From positions 113,804 to 177,803 of the forward strand of contig NZ_JAEULM010000052.1 in the NCBI RefSeq assembly GCF_016793825.1: a DNA stretch of 64,000 nt, read 5' to 3'. The translations under genes and the position numbers were made by a program. Shown here in pieces: positions 34,540 through 44,589 of the stretch. The stretch comes from Sphingopyxis sp. (GTDB taxonomy: Bacteria > Pseudomonadota > Alphaproteobacteria > Sphingomonadales > Sphingomonadaceae). Below the pieces are notes generated by a model that did not search any database, had not been told where the DNA came from, and worked only from the letters and a program-made list of their open reading frames with translations. Each line of letters opens with the position of its first letter. The stretch's first letter is position 1.

Positions 34540-37149
34540 ATGACCACGCGCATGTTGATCGACGCGCGGCACCGGGAAGAGACCCGGGTCGCCGTCACCA
34601 AGGGAAACCGCATCGAGGAGTTTGATTTCGAGTCCGCCGAGCACAAGCAGCTCAAGGGCAATATCTATCTGGCCAAGGTAACCCGCGTCGAACCGTCGCT
34701 GCAGGCGGCGTTCGTCGAATATGGCGGCAACCGCCACGGCTTCCTGGCGTTCAGCGAAATCCATCCCGATTACTACCAGATTCCGAAGGAAGATCGCGAC
34801 GCCCTGCTTCGCGAGGAGGCCGAGCATGCGGCCGCCGCGGCGCAGCGCGCCGAAGACGATCTCGACGAGCTTGAGGGCGATGTCGCCGACGTCGAATATC
34901 ATGACGACGACAATGGCGACGCGCCGCGTCCGCCCGAAACCGTCGGCGAGGAAAGCGACGACGAAGAACGGGACGACGCCGAAGACAATGGCGGCGACAG
35001 CGAAGAGGGCGACGACGAAGGCGGCGAAGAGGCGAAGGACGGTCGCGGCGACCGCCGGCGTCGCGGCAACAAGGGTGGCCGGGGCGGCCGCAAGGGTGGC
35101 CGCAACCGCCGGAACGATGACGAAGACGGTGAAAACCGCATGTCGCTGCGTCGTCGCTACAAGATTCAGGACGTCATCCGCCGCCGTCAGGTGATGCTGG
35201 TGCAGGTCGTGAAGGAAGAGCGCGGCAACAAGGGCGCCGCGCTGACCACCTATCTGTCGCTCGCCGGCCGCTATTGCGTGCTGATGCCGAATACGATGCA
35301 CGGCGGCGGAATCAGCCGCAAGATTTCGAACGGCGCCGATCGCCGCAAGCTGAAGGCGATGATCGACGAACTCGCGCTGCCGCCGACGATGGGCTGCATC
35401 GTCCGCACCGCGGGGATGAGCCGCACCAAGGTCGAGATCAAACGCGACTTCGACTATCTCGCGCGCCTGTGGGACGAGATTCGCCAAAAGACGCTTGAAT
35501 CAAGCGCGCCGGCGCTGGTCCATTCGGACAGCGATCTGGTGAAACGCGCGATCCGCGACATCTATCACAAGGATATCGAGGAAGTGCTCGTCGAGGGCGA
35601 CGAGGGCTACAAGGCCGCGAAACAGTTCATGAAGCTGCTGATGCCCAGCCATGCGCGGCGGGTGAAGCAATATGCCGACCCGGTCTCGCTCTATCAGCGT
35701 TACGGCGTCGAGGATCAGCTTGCCGGGATGCTCAATCCCGTCGTCCAGCTGAAATCGGGCGGCTATCTGGTGATCAACCCGACCGAGGCTTTGGTGTCGA
35801 TCGACATCAACTCGGGCCGTTCGACGCGCGAGCATAATATCGAACAGACCGCGCTCAGCACCAACCTTGAAGCCGCGCATGAAATCGCCCGCCAGCTCCG
35901 CCTGCGCGACATGGCCGGGCTGGTCGTGATCGACTTCATCGACATGGATCATGGCTCGAACGTCCGCAAGGTCGAACGCGCCATGAAGGACGCGCTGAAG
36001 AACGACCGCGCGCGCATCCAGGTCGGCCGCATCTCGGGCTTCGGCCTGATGGAGATGAGCCGCCAGCGCCTGCGCACCGGCGTGCTCGAAGCTTCGACGC
36101 GCCCCTGCCCGCATTGCGAAGGCACCGGCCTCGTCCGCACCGCCAGTTCTGCGGGGCTCAGCGCCCTGCGCCTGATCGAAGAGGAAGCCGCGCGCGGCAA
36201 GGGCAGCAAGATCATCCTGCGCGCCAGCCAGGAAGCGACCTTCTACCTCCTCAACGAAAAGCGTCGCGAACTCCGCGAGATCGAGGAACTCTATGGCGTA
36301 GACGTCGAAATCCTCCCCGATGGTGAGACCGAAGGTGCGCGGATGGCGATCGAGGTCGGCGGCCCGCCGCCGGTAGCGCGCCGGAGCTTCGCCCCGATCG
36401 TCGAGATCGAGGATGAGGAAGAGGATTTCGTCGAAGAGGACGAGGAAGAAAGCGAAGAAGACGCGGTCGAGGAACGGCCCGCGCACCGCGAACGTCAGGA
36501 CCGTCCGGACGGCGAAGATGGCGAAGGCCGCAAGCGCCGCCGCCGTCGTCGTCGCGGCCGCCGCGGTCGCCGCGACGATGAAGGCAATGAAATCGCCGAC
36601 AGCGAAGCCCCGGGCGGCGAGGAAGGCGAGACCGCTCAGGATGAGGCGGGCGACGACGCGGATGTCGATGCTCTTGCACCGGTTGCCGCCGAAACCGAAG
36701 CCACCGACGAAAAGCCGCGACGGCGTCGCGGCGGCCGGGGCCGCAAGAAGCCCGAAGAGGTCGAAACCGTGGCGGAAGACGTCGCGCCGGTGGCGGAACC
36801 CGTTGAGGAACCCGTCGCGGCAGACGCAGAAGCGCCTGTTGCCGAGGAAAAGCCAAAGCGCAAACGCGCGCCGCGCAAGCCCAAGGCAGCCGTTGTAACC
36901 GAAACGGCGGAAACGGAAGCCGTCGAGGCGCCCGTCGTGGAGGCTGCACCGGCAGCCGAGCCTGAAGCCGCCAAGCCCGCGCCCAAAAAGCGCGCGAGCC
37001 GGGCAAAGAAGGCCGCTGCCGTCGAAGCCGCGCCCGAAGCCGCGACGACAAGCGACCGCGAAACGGTTGCGGCCGATGGCGAAGAGAGTGGCGAAGGCCC
37101 CGACGGCGAACCGCGTCGCGGCTGGTGGCAGCGAACTTTCGGCAATTGA
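34540..37149 (+). CDS. rne: Ribonuclease E/G
   Basis: 869 residues from ATG 34540, after GGAG with 8-base spacing. The N-terminus MTTRMLIDARHREETRVAV leads into an S1 domain split by a long charged insert: an acidic stretch, then Arg/Gly-rich (about 88-200). It resumes at MSLRRRYKIQDVI. The catalytic DNase I-like domain includes LVSIDINSGRSTREHNIEQTALSTN, and the Zn-link is RPCPHCEGTG. The C-terminal third is a low-complexity scaffold of acidic, Arg-rich and Ala/Pro/Glu/Lys-rich segments ending RRGWWQRTFGN. It drives mRNA decay and rRNA/tRNA processing and nucleates the degradosome. Confidence 0.95.
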   Translation: MTTRMLIDARHREETRVAVTKGNRIEEFDFESAEHKQLKGNIYLAKVTRVEPSLQAAFVEYGGNRHGFLAFSEIHPDYYQIPKEDRDALLREEAEHAAAAAQRAEDDLDELEGDVADVEYHDDDNGDAPRPPETVGEESDDEERDDAEDNGGDSEEGDDEGGEEAKDGRGDRRRRGNKGGRGGRKGGRNRRNDDEDGENRMSLRRRYKIQDVIRRRQVMLVQVVKEERGNKGAALTTYLSLAGRYCVLMPNTMHGGGISRKISNGADRRKLKAMIDELALPPTMGCIVRTAGMSRTKVEIKRDFDYLARLWDEIRQKTLESSAPALVHSDSDLVKRAIRDIYHKDIEEVLVEGDEGYKAAKQFMKLLMPSHARRVKQYADPVSLYQRYGVEDQLAGMLNPVVQLKSGGYLVINPTEALVSIDINSGRSTREHNIEQTALSTNLEAAHEIARQLRLRDMAGLVVIDFIDMDHGSNVRKVERAMKDALKNDRARIQVGRISGFGLMEMSRQRLRTGVLEASTRPCPHCEGTGLVRTASSAGLSALRLIEEEAARGKGSKIILRASQEATFYLLNEKRRELREIEELYGVDVEILPDGETEGARMAIEVGGPPPVARRSFAPIVEIEDEEEDFVEEDEEESEEDAVEERPAHRERQDRPDGEDGEGRKRRRRRRRGRRGRRDDEGNEIADSEAPGGEEGETAQDEAGDDADVDALAPVAAETEATDEKPRRRRGGRGRKKPEEVETVAEDVAPVAEPVEEPVAADAEAPVAEEKPKRKRAPRKPKAAVVTETAETEAVEAPVVEAAPAAEPEAAKPAPKKRASRAKKAAAVEAAPEAATTSDRETVAADGEESGEGPDGEPRRGWWQRTFGN

Positions 37150-37266
37150 ACGACTGCCGCTGACCGCAGAAACGACATCCTGACCTTGCGTCCGCGCGCA
37201 ACGAACCCCAATAAGCCTCCCATGGCTTCACTCGAGGTTCAGGCGCGCGGCGCAAGACAGGTGGCG

Positions 37267-38670
37267 ATGACAGCTTTCGCGCCGCAAAGCGCGTCCCCGA
37301 CGCGCGGATTTCGTGCGGTTATCCGCATCCTGCTGCCCCTCGTCGCCATGATCGCGATAACGGCGCAGCCGGCGATGGCGCAATCGATCCTGCGCGACGC
37401 CGAAACCGAGGCGCTGTTTCAGGACATGATGGATCCGCTGCTCGTTGCGGCGGGGCTTCAGCCGGGACAGGTGCGCGTCCACTTGCTCGGCGACCGCAGC
37501 ATCAATGCATTTGTCGCTGGCAGTCAGGATATCTATGTGTTCAGCGGCCTGATCGAGGCCGCCGACAGCGCCGAAGAGGTGCAGGGCGTCCTCGCGCACG
37601 AGCTTGGCCATGTCATGGGCGGCCATGCCATTCGCGCCAGCGAAGGCATGAAGGCGGCAACCGGCATTTCGCTGCTCAGCCTGTTGCTCGGCGCCGCTGC
37701 GATCGCGGCGGGCGGCGGCGACGCCGGCATGGGAATCCTGATGGCGGGCCAGCAGGCCGCGCTCGGCAAATATCTCGCCTTCAGCCGCGTCCAGGAATCG
37801 ACGGCCGACGCGGCGGGCGCCCAGTATCTGTCGAAAGCCGGAATCAGCGGACGCGGCAGCCTGGCCTTCTTCAAGAAGCTCCAGAATCTCGAATTTCGCT
37901 ATGGCGTCAAACAGGACGACGATCAGGCTTATGGCCGCACGCACCCGATGTCGGGCGATCGCATCCAGTCGCTCCGTGAAGTCTATGTGATCGATCCCGC
38001 GTGGGACAAGCCGGCCGACCCGGCGATCGAGGCGCGCTTCCAGCGCATCAAGGCCAAATTGTCGGGCTATATCGCCGACCCGGCGCGCACCCTGCGCAAA
38101 TATCCCGAAAGCGACACGAGCATCCCGGCACGCTACGCCCGCGCCTACGCCTGGCATAAGAGCGCCTATCCCGAAAAGGCGCTCGGCGAAGTCCAGGAAC
38201 TGCTCAAATCCGATCCCCACGATCCCTATTTCCTGGAACTCGAAGGTCAGGTGCTGCTCGAATCGGGGCGGCCGGCGGAAGCGATTCCGCCGCTGCGCGA
38301 GGCGGTCGCCAAATCGCGGTCGCAGCCGTTGATTGCCGCGACGCTCGGCCATGCGCTGATCGCGACCGAGGATCAGGCCAATTTCGTCGAAGCCGAAAAG
38401 GTCCTGAAGACCGCGGTCGCGCTCGACAACGAGAATCCATTCGCCTGGTACCAACTCGGCATCGTCTATGCGAACAAGGGCGATCAGGCGCGCGCCGCGC
38501 TCGCCTCAGCCGAACGTTACAGCCTTGAGGGTGGACAGTCGGGTCTCGCGCTGCGTAATGCCGAAACGGCGATGCAAGGTCTTCCGGAGGGAACGCCCGA
38601 CTGGATACGGGCCCAGGATATCGCGCTGGTGGCGCGCGCCGAGGTGGAACGCGAGCGCAAACGGCGCTAG
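37267..38670 (+). CDS. Periplasmic M48 zinc metalloprotease with TPR repeats (BepA/YfgC-like)
   Basis: 467 residues from ATG 37267. A signal peptide is cleaved after AMA (about 38). The M48 domain has HELGH at 111-115, a downstream Glu in VQESTADAAGAQYL and THPMSGDRIQSL. The C-terminal half is TPR-like (about 300-460). The architecture matches BepA, which proofreads outer-membrane protein assembly such as LptD. ATG 37267 gives a clean signal peptide and has AGGTGG upstream; earlier in-frame starts at 37186 and 37222 would spoil it. It is followed by a DsbA-like gene. Confidence 0.9.
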   Translation: MTAFAPQSASPTRGFRAVIRILLPLVAMIAITAQPAMAQSILRDAETEALFQDMMDPLLVAAGLQPGQVRVHLLGDRSINAFVAGSQDIYVFSGLIEAADSAEEVQGVLAHELGHVMGGHAIRASEGMKAATGISLLSLLLGAAAIAAGGGDAGMGILMAGQQAALGKYLAFSRVQESTADAAGAQYLSKAGISGRGSLAFFKKLQNLEFRYGVKQDDDQAYGRTHPMSGDRIQSLREVYVIDPAWDKPADPAIEARFQRIKAKLSGYIADPARTLRKYPESDTSIPARYARAYAWHKSAYPEKALGEVQELLKSDPHDPYFLELEGQVLLESGRPAEAIPPLREAVAKSRSQPLIAATLGHALIATEDQANFVEAEKVLKTAVALDNENPFAWYQLGIVYANKGDQARAALASAERYSLEGGQSGLALRNAETAMQGLPEGTPDWIRAQDIALVARAEVERERKRR

Positions 38671-38726
38671 ATTCACCTGATGAAGCAAGGGACGCATCGC
38701 TCGCAAGCGATGGGCAAGGGCGATAA

Positions 38727-40328
38727 GTGACAGACAAGAAAGACGATTATTACCAGCCGTGGTTACGCGATGCGGCCGGAGCGCCCCGCGCGCCGGCGCG
38801 CGACGAGGGGCTGGCAAAGCCGCAGGAAGAACCGCCGGTCGGCATCGATCTCGCGCGGTACAAGGCGGCGGACAGGCCGCGCGAACCGCTCGTCAAGCCA
38901 GAGGTCATCAGGGCGGGAGCAGTCAGCCTTCTGGATCGACTACGGGCGGGAGCCGAAGTCTTTGCCGACTGGACGATCGATGTCGGCGAACGCGCCGATA
39001 TCCCCGCGCGCATCGAAGCGATGGAAATTCCGCGCCGCGCCCGTAGCGTCGCGCGCAAGACCGGCGCCCTGACCGCCCGCGCCGCGCACGCCGTCGGCCG
39101 GGAATCGGCCAAGGCAGGACGCGCCGCCACCCGGGCGACGGGCGAGGCGTGGGACAAGATGGCGCTTGGCGACAAGGTCTCGAAACTGTCAAGCGACGCG
39201 GGCCGCGGGCTTGGCGAGGTTGCCGGCAAGACGCGCGCCGGCATCGGCCATGCGGCAAGGGCCGGCACCGAAAGCATTCGCGACAGCATCGGCGAGGCCG
39301 CGACCAAGCTGCGCCCCGCGGCGCGTCAGGACCTGGCGCCTCCGCCTTCGGGGCTCGATCAGCTACTGGCGCGCGAAGAGGCGGCGGTCGGCAACGCCGA
39401 CCCCGGCACCGCGACACCCGACCTGCCGCTGTTCGCGAGCGAACCACCCGCCACTGCGGCTCTCGCCCCGACCCCGGCCGCCAAACCTGCGAAGGCCAAG
39501 GCCGCAAGCGCAACGCCACCCCCCTCGGTTTCGGGTCCCGCCGACGACGACCGCATGCCGCATCGCCCCGCGAGCGCGCCGCGAGCGCCTGCCTCGTCGG
39601 GCGTCCTGCCCGCACCGCTCTGGGCGATCGCGCTCGGCGTCGTCCTGCTGCTCGGCACGGCCTTCTGGCTTGGCGGCCGCTTTGGTGGCGGCATGAGCAA
39701 GGGCGAGGTGGAGACGATTGTCGCCGACTATATCCGCGCGCATCCTGAAATCATTCCCGAAGCCTTCGAGGCGCAGCGGAACAAGGAAATGGCAAAGGCC
39801 GTCGATCGCGTGCGACCCGCGCTCGAAAAGCCCTACGCCGGCGCGTGGGCAGGCAACGCCGACGGCGATGTGACATTGGTCGTCTTCACCGACTACGCCT
39901 GCGGTTTCTGCCGCGCCAGCGTGCCCGACGTCGATCGGCTGATCCGCGAAGACAAGCGCCTCAAGGTCGTGTTCCGCGAATTGCCGATCATTTCGCCGCA
40001 AAGCCGCGACGCCGCAATGATGGCGCTCGCTGCCGCGCGGCAAGGCAAATATGATGCCTTCCATCACGCGATGTTCGCGGCGAGTTCGCTCGACCCCTCG
40101 GCGATCGCCGCAGCGGCCGAACGCGCGGGCGTCGTCACCGACGGCAGCGCCGATGCGACCGCGAACGAAGCCCTGTTCCAGCGAGAGGTCGACTCGAACC
40201 TTGCGCTCGCGACCGAACTGCAATTGAATGCGACCCCGACCTGGGTCGTGGGCGACCAGCTGTTCCAGGGGCAGGTGGGGTACGACGCGCTGCGTCAGGC
40301 GATTGCCAAGGCGCGGAAGAAAAGCTGA
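38727..40328 (+). CDS. DsbA-family thiol oxidoreductase with long cytoplasmic N-terminal arm
   Basis: 533 residues from GTG 38727, 6 bases after AAGGG. Residues 1-295 are a soluble, Ala/Arg/Lys-rich, probably disordered region without signal peptide. It has apolipoprotein-like amphipathic stretches at about 110-200 and a Pro/Ala-rich linker. One TM follows (about 297-316), then a periplasmic DsbA-like thioredoxin domain. That domain has active site CGFC (392-395), FRELPIISPQSRDAA and the cis-Pro NATPTWVVG. It likely forms or rearranges disulfides in the periplasm. It is coupled with the M48 gene upstream and nearly abuts the TPR-sulfotransferase gene. Confidence 0.85.
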   Translation: MTDKKDDYYQPWLRDAAGAPRAPARDEGLAKPQEEPPVGIDLARYKAADRPREPLVKPEVIRAGAVSLLDRLRAGAEVFADWTIDVGERADIPARIEAMEIPRRARSVARKTGALTARAAHAVGRESAKAGRAATRATGEAWDKMALGDKVSKLSSDAGRGLGEVAGKTRAGIGHAARAGTESIRDSIGEAATKLRPAARQDLAPPPSGLDQLLAREEAAVGNADPGTATPDLPLFASEPPATAALAPTPAAKPAKAKAASATPPPSVSGPADDDRMPHRPASAPRAPASSGVLPAPLWAIALGVVLLLGTAFWLGGRFGGGMSKGEVETIVADYIRAHPEIIPEAFEAQRNKEMAKAVDRVRPALEKPYAGAWAGNADGDVTLVVFTDYACGFCRASVPDVDRLIREDKRLKVVFRELPIISPQSRDAAMMALAAARQGKYDAFHHAMFAASSLDPSAIAAAAERAGVVTDGSADATANEALFQREVDSNLALATELQLNATPTWVVGDQLFQGQVGYDALRQAIAKARKKS

Positions 40329-40330
40329 GG

Positions 40331-41926
40331 ATGGGGCTCGACCCGGCCCAGGCGGCGGTCCAGAGGGGACTTCGGAACCCCGAACTGATGGCGGCCGCAC
40401 TCGCCCTGTTCGAGGGGCGACTGCACGACGCCGAGCCCGTACTGAAAGCGCATCTGAAGCGCGATCCGTTCGACGTGGCCGCGATCCGCATGCTCGCCGA
40501 GCTGGCGGCGCGGATCGAACGCTATCGCGATGCCGAGGCGCTGCTTCGCCGCGCACTGGACCTCGCGCCCGACTTCCTCGCGGCGCGATCCAACCTCGCG
40601 ACCGTTCTGCATCGTCAGGGCCGGTCGGGCGAAGCCATAGACGAGCTGGACAAGCTGCAACAGGCCGACCCCGGCAACCTGACCAATGCCAATCTGAAAG
40701 CTGCGGCGCTGGGCAGGGTCGGCGAATTCGACGAAGCGCTCGAACTGTACGAACAGGTGCTCCAGAGCTTTGGCAAGCAGCCGAAAATCTGGATGTCCTA
40801 TGGTCATATGCTGAAAACCGTCGGCCGCCAGGCCGATGCCGTCGCCGCCTACCGCAAGGCGCTCGACCTCAACCCCGCGCTCGGCGAAGTGTGGTGGAGT
40901 CTGGCGAACCTGAAAACGCTGCAATTCGCCGACGACGACCTGTCGGCGATGCAGGCGGCGATCGACCGCAGCGATATCTCGGCCGAAGATCGCTTCCACC
41001 TGCATTTCGCGCTCGGCAAGGCGCACGAGGACCGGCGGCAGGCCGAAACCGCCTTTTCGCATTATGATCGGGGCAATGCGCTGCGAAAGGCGCTGCTCGA
41101 CTATGACGCGGACCAGACGCGCGCGGCGGTCGATCACGCCCGGTCGCTCTACACGCCCGATTTTTTCGCGACGCGCGCCGGCCATGGCGCCCATGTTCCC
41201 GATCCCATATTCATCGTCGGAATGCCGCGCGCGGGATCGACGCTGATCGAGCAGATCCTGTCGAGCCATTCGCTGATTGAAGGCACGATGGAATTGCCCG
41301 ACATTCCCAAGCTATACGCAAAAGTGCGGTCCAAGGGCGGCATCGCCAGCCTTTCTGCCGCCGAAGTGCGCGAACTTGGCGAGCAATATCTGCGCGACAC
41401 GCAGGTCCAGCGCAAAAGCGACAAGCCCTTCTACATCGACAAGTTGCCCAACAACTGGCTGCACGTCGGGTTTATCCGCCTGATCCTGCCGCAGGCGCGC
41501 ATCATCGACGCGCGGCGCCATCCGATGGATTGCTGCTTCTCCAACTTCAAACAGCATTTCGCGCGCGGGCAGGCGTTCAGCTACAGCCTCTCCGACATGG
41601 GGCGCTATTACGCTGATTATGTCGATCTGATGGATCATTTCGACACCGTCCTGCCGGGCCATGTTCACCGCGTCTTCCACGAACGGGTGATCGAGGACCT
41701 GGAGACCGAGATCCGGGCCATGCTCGCGTATCTTGGCCTGCCGTTCGAACAGGCCTGCCTCGATTTTCACGCCAACGACCGTGCAGTCCGTACCGCCAGT
41801 TCCGAACAGGTGCGCCGGCCGATCAATCGCGATGGCGTGGGCCAATGGCGCGCGATGGAGCCCTGGTTGCAACCGCTCGTCGAGGCTTTGGGCCCCGCCC
41901 TGACGCAATATCCCGCGCGCCCCTGA
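40331..41926 (+). CDS. TPR-repeat sulfotransferase family protein
   Basis: 531 residues. TPR motifs fill about 30-200 (RDAEALLRRALDLAPDFLAARSNLATVLHRQG and neighbours). A sulfotransferase domain follows from about 290. The 5'-phosphosulfate loop is IFIVGMPRAGSTLIEQIL and the 3'-phosphate segment is IDARRHPMDCCFSNF. YIDKLPNNWLHVGFI and RPINRDGVGQWR are typical of this proteobacterial group. The PAPS-dependent acceptor is unknown. It starts 2 bases after the DsbA gene and lies 148 bases before a TonB receptor gene, a frequent association in sphingomonads. Confidence 0.88.
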   Translation: MGLDPAQAAVQRGLRNPELMAAALALFEGRLHDAEPVLKAHLKRDPFDVAAIRMLAELAARIERYRDAEALLRRALDLAPDFLAARSNLATVLHRQGRSGEAIDELDKLQQADPGNLTNANLKAAALGRVGEFDEALELYEQVLQSFGKQPKIWMSYGHMLKTVGRQADAVAAYRKALDLNPALGEVWWSLANLKTLQFADDDLSAMQAAIDRSDISAEDRFHLHFALGKAHEDRRQAETAFSHYDRGNALRKALLDYDADQTRAAVDHARSLYTPDFFATRAGHGAHVPDPIFIVGMPRAGSTLIEQILSSHSLIEGTMELPDIPKLYAKVRSKGGIASLSAAEVRELGEQYLRDTQVQRKSDKPFYIDKLPNNWLHVGFIRLILPQARIIDARRHPMDCCFSNFKQHFARGQAFSYSLSDMGRYYADYVDLMDHFDTVLPGHVHRVFHERVIEDLETEIRAMLAYLGLPFEQACLDFHANDRAVRTASSEQVRRPINRDGVGQWRAMEPWLQPLVEALGPALTQYPARP

Positions 41927-42074
41927 TCCGAATGTTGCAATTTTGTCATACTTGCCGCGAAACTGCGGCGGAGAGCCGCTGATCGCGCGGGTCCCGATTG
42001 ACGAAGGCCCGAAACGTGCCACACCTTGTTCACAGCGCCGCGACGACGGCGACAGATGATAAAGGGGGGTCTTC

Positions 42075-44585
42075 ATGCGGGTCCGATTTTCACGCCGAGC
42101 GCTGCTTCTCGCTTCGCTTTCTTCGACGGTCCTGACTTCGGGAGCCGCGCTGGCCCAGGAAGCCGCGAACGCAAGGGATGACGAAATCGTCGTCACCGCG
42201 CAAAAGCGCGAGGAAAATCTTCAGGATGTTCCGATCAGCATCCAGGCGCTCGGGACCCGCAAGCTCGATCAGCTGAATGTCGCGAATTTCCAGGATTTCT
42301 CGAAACTTCTTCCCAGCGTCTCGTTCCAGTCGAGCCAGCCCGGCGTTACCACCGTCTATATGCGCGGCGTCGCGAGCGGCGGCGATGGCAACCATTCGGG
42401 GTCGCTGCCCAGCGTCGGCGTCTATCTCGACGAGCAACCGGTCACCACCATCGGCGGCACCCTCGACGTCCATGTCTACGACATCGCGCGCATCGAATCG
42501 CTCGCGGGGCCGCAAGGCACGCTGTACGGCGCCTCGTCGCAGGCCGGCACGATCCGCATCATCACCAACAAGCCGAGCACCGCCGGGTTCGAAGGCCGCA
42601 TCGATGGCGAGCTCAACAGCGTCAAGCATGGCGGCATGGGCGGTCGGCTGGAAGGCATGATCAACACGCCGATCAGCGACATGGCGGCGGCGCGCTTCGT
42701 CGGCTGGTATCAGAAGGATGCGGGCTACATCGACAATGTGCCTGGGACGCGGACTTTCTGCGGCACCCCCACGCGCGACGAGAACGACGATATCGACGGC
42801 TGCATTCGGAATGGCGTCTCGGTCAACAATGCCGGCTTCGTCAAAAAGAATTTCAACGATGCCGAAATCTATGGCGGCCGCGCCGCGCTGAAAGTCGATC
42901 TCGACGACAATTGGACGGTCACGCCGACCGTGCTGTACCAGAAGCAGAAAAGCCATGGCACCTTCGCGCAGGATCCGAAGGTCGGCGATCTCCAGACCCA
43001 GCGCTTCTATCCGGACATGCGCACCGACAAGTTCATCCAGGCCGCGCTGACGGTCGAGGGCAAGATCGGCAATTTCGATCTGACCTATGCGGGCGCCTAT
43101 CTCGACCGCAAAGCCTATCAGATCAACGATTATACCGATTATGCAGAGGCTTACGACCAGATTTACGAGGCGCAGGGTGGCCTCGCGAATTATTTCTACC
43201 TTCAGGACAATGCGGGCAACACGATCGATCCGCGCCAGTTCATCATCGGCACCGACCATTTCCGCAAGATGAGCCAGGAACTGCGGATCGCATCGCCGCA
43301 GGACGAACGCTTTCGCGTCGTTGCCGGGCTCTTCTACCAGCGCCAGAGCAACCAGATCCATCAGGATTACCAAATTCCCGGTCTCGCCGATGCCCTGTCG
43401 GTCAACGGCCACCCCGGCACGCTGTGGCTGACCGAGCAAAAGCGCATCGACAAGGATTATGCGGCGTTCGGCGAAGCAAGCTTCGACATCACGCCGACCG
43501 TGACGCTGACCGGCGGCGGCCGCTATTATAAATATGACAACAGCCTGGTCGGTTTCTTCGGTTTCGGCCGCAATCCCGCCGGCGACCCGCCCAATGCGCC
43601 CTTCAACGGCGCCGGCAGCTCGCAGACCGGGGTCGCGGGATGCTATACGACCACCGGCGAGCTGTTCCGGAACAATCCGGGCGGCACGCTGCTCCCGGCT
43701 GCGGTGCCCGGCGGTCCCTGCACCAACCTCGCCGATTTCGTTGGTGGCAAACTGGTCCCGAAACGGACCAAGGACACGGGCTTCACGCATCGCCTGAACC
43801 TGACCTGGAAGCCCAGCGAGGACGTCCTGACCTACGCAACCTGGTCGCGCGGTTTCCGTCCGGGCGGCATCAACCGGCGCGCGACGATCGCGCCTTATGC
43901 CGCCGACTTCCTCACCAACTATGAATTGGGGATCAAGACGACGCTGGCCGACGGCATGGTCCGGCTCAACGCGGCGATCTATATGCAGGACTGGAAGCGC
44001 TTCCAGTTCTCGTTCCTCGGCCTCAACAGCTTTACCGAGATCCACAACGGCCCGAACGCACGGATCAAGGGGATCGAAGCGGACGTCAACATTCGTCCGA
44101 CCGACGGGCTGACGATTTCGGCGGCGGCGTCCTATACCGATGCCAAGACCCGGAACAATCTCTGCGCGATCGACGATCCGACGTATCAATGCACCGCCGA
44201 TCCGGACAATTCGATTGCAGCGGACAAGGGCACGCGACTGCCGGTGACGCCCAAATTCAACGGCAATGCGACGGTACGGTACCAGTTCCCCCTTGGCCCC
44301 GGCGAGATGCATCTGCAATCGGTGATCGCACACCGCAGTTCGGCAACCCCCGACATCCGTGTCGATGTCGCGGACGACCTTGGACGGATCAAGGGATCGA
44401 CGACGGTCGATTTCGCGCTCGGGTTCGACTGGAACAATTACAGCTTCGAACTCTTCCTGCAGAACGCCTTCGACGAACGCGCCGAACTCTCGCGTTTCTC
44501 GAACTGCGGGCAGTGCAATGACCGCGTGCAGATATTGGTCAACACGCCCCAGACTATCGGAGCGCGGCTCGGCGCCAAGTTCTGA
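42075..44585 (+). CDS. TonB-dependent outer-membrane receptor
   Basis: 836 residues. A signal peptide (cleavage near ALAQ, about 28) and TonB box DEIVVTAQKREENLQDVP lead into a plug with VPISIQAL, MRGVASGGDG and IARIESLAGPQGTLYGASSQAGTIRIITNKP. A 22-strand barrel follows, ending GARLGAKF with the C-terminal Phe. It belongs to the group of receptors with an IVVTAQKR box that is expanded in sphingomonads; the ligand is unknown. No Fur-like box was seen upstream, which argues weakly against a siderophore. It lies between a TPR-sulfotransferase and an APC permease gene. Confidence 0.93.
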   Translation: MRVRFSRRALLLASLSSTVLTSGAALAQEAANARDDEIVVTAQKREENLQDVPISIQALGTRKLDQLNVANFQDFSKLLPSVSFQSSQPGVTTVYMRGVASGGDGNHSGSLPSVGVYLDEQPVTTIGGTLDVHVYDIARIESLAGPQGTLYGASSQAGTIRIITNKPSTAGFEGRIDGELNSVKHGGMGGRLEGMINTPISDMAAARFVGWYQKDAGYIDNVPGTRTFCGTPTRDENDDIDGCIRNGVSVNNAGFVKKNFNDAEIYGGRAALKVDLDDNWTVTPTVLYQKQKSHGTFAQDPKVGDLQTQRFYPDMRTDKFIQAALTVEGKIGNFDLTYAGAYLDRKAYQINDYTDYAEAYDQIYEAQGGLANYFYLQDNAGNTIDPRQFIIGTDHFRKMSQELRIASPQDERFRVVAGLFYQRQSNQIHQDYQIPGLADALSVNGHPGTLWLTEQKRIDKDYAAFGEASFDITPTVTLTGGGRYYKYDNSLVGFFGFGRNPAGDPPNAPFNGAGSSQTGVAGCYTTTGELFRNNPGGTLLPAAVPGGPCTNLADFVGGKLVPKRTKDTGFTHRLNLTWKPSEDVLTYATWSRGFRPGGINRRATIAPYAADFLTNYELGIKTTLADGMVRLNAAIYMQDWKRFQFSFLGLNSFTEIHNGPNARIKGIEADVNIRPTDGLTISAAASYTDAKTRNNLCAIDDPTYQCTADPDNSIAADKGTRLPVTPKFNGNATVRYQFPLGPGEMHLQSVIAHRSSATPDIRVDVADDLGRIKGSTTVDFALGFDWNNYSFELFLQNAFDERAELSRFSNCGQCNDRVQILVNTPQTIGARLGAKF

Positions 44586-44589
44586 CCGG

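Noticed and set aside
34326-34625. A 99-codon frame ahead of and overlapping rne
   Set aside because: No ribosome site or protein similarity; it overlaps the rne start in another frame and covers the leader hairpins, so non-coding RNA structure explains it better.
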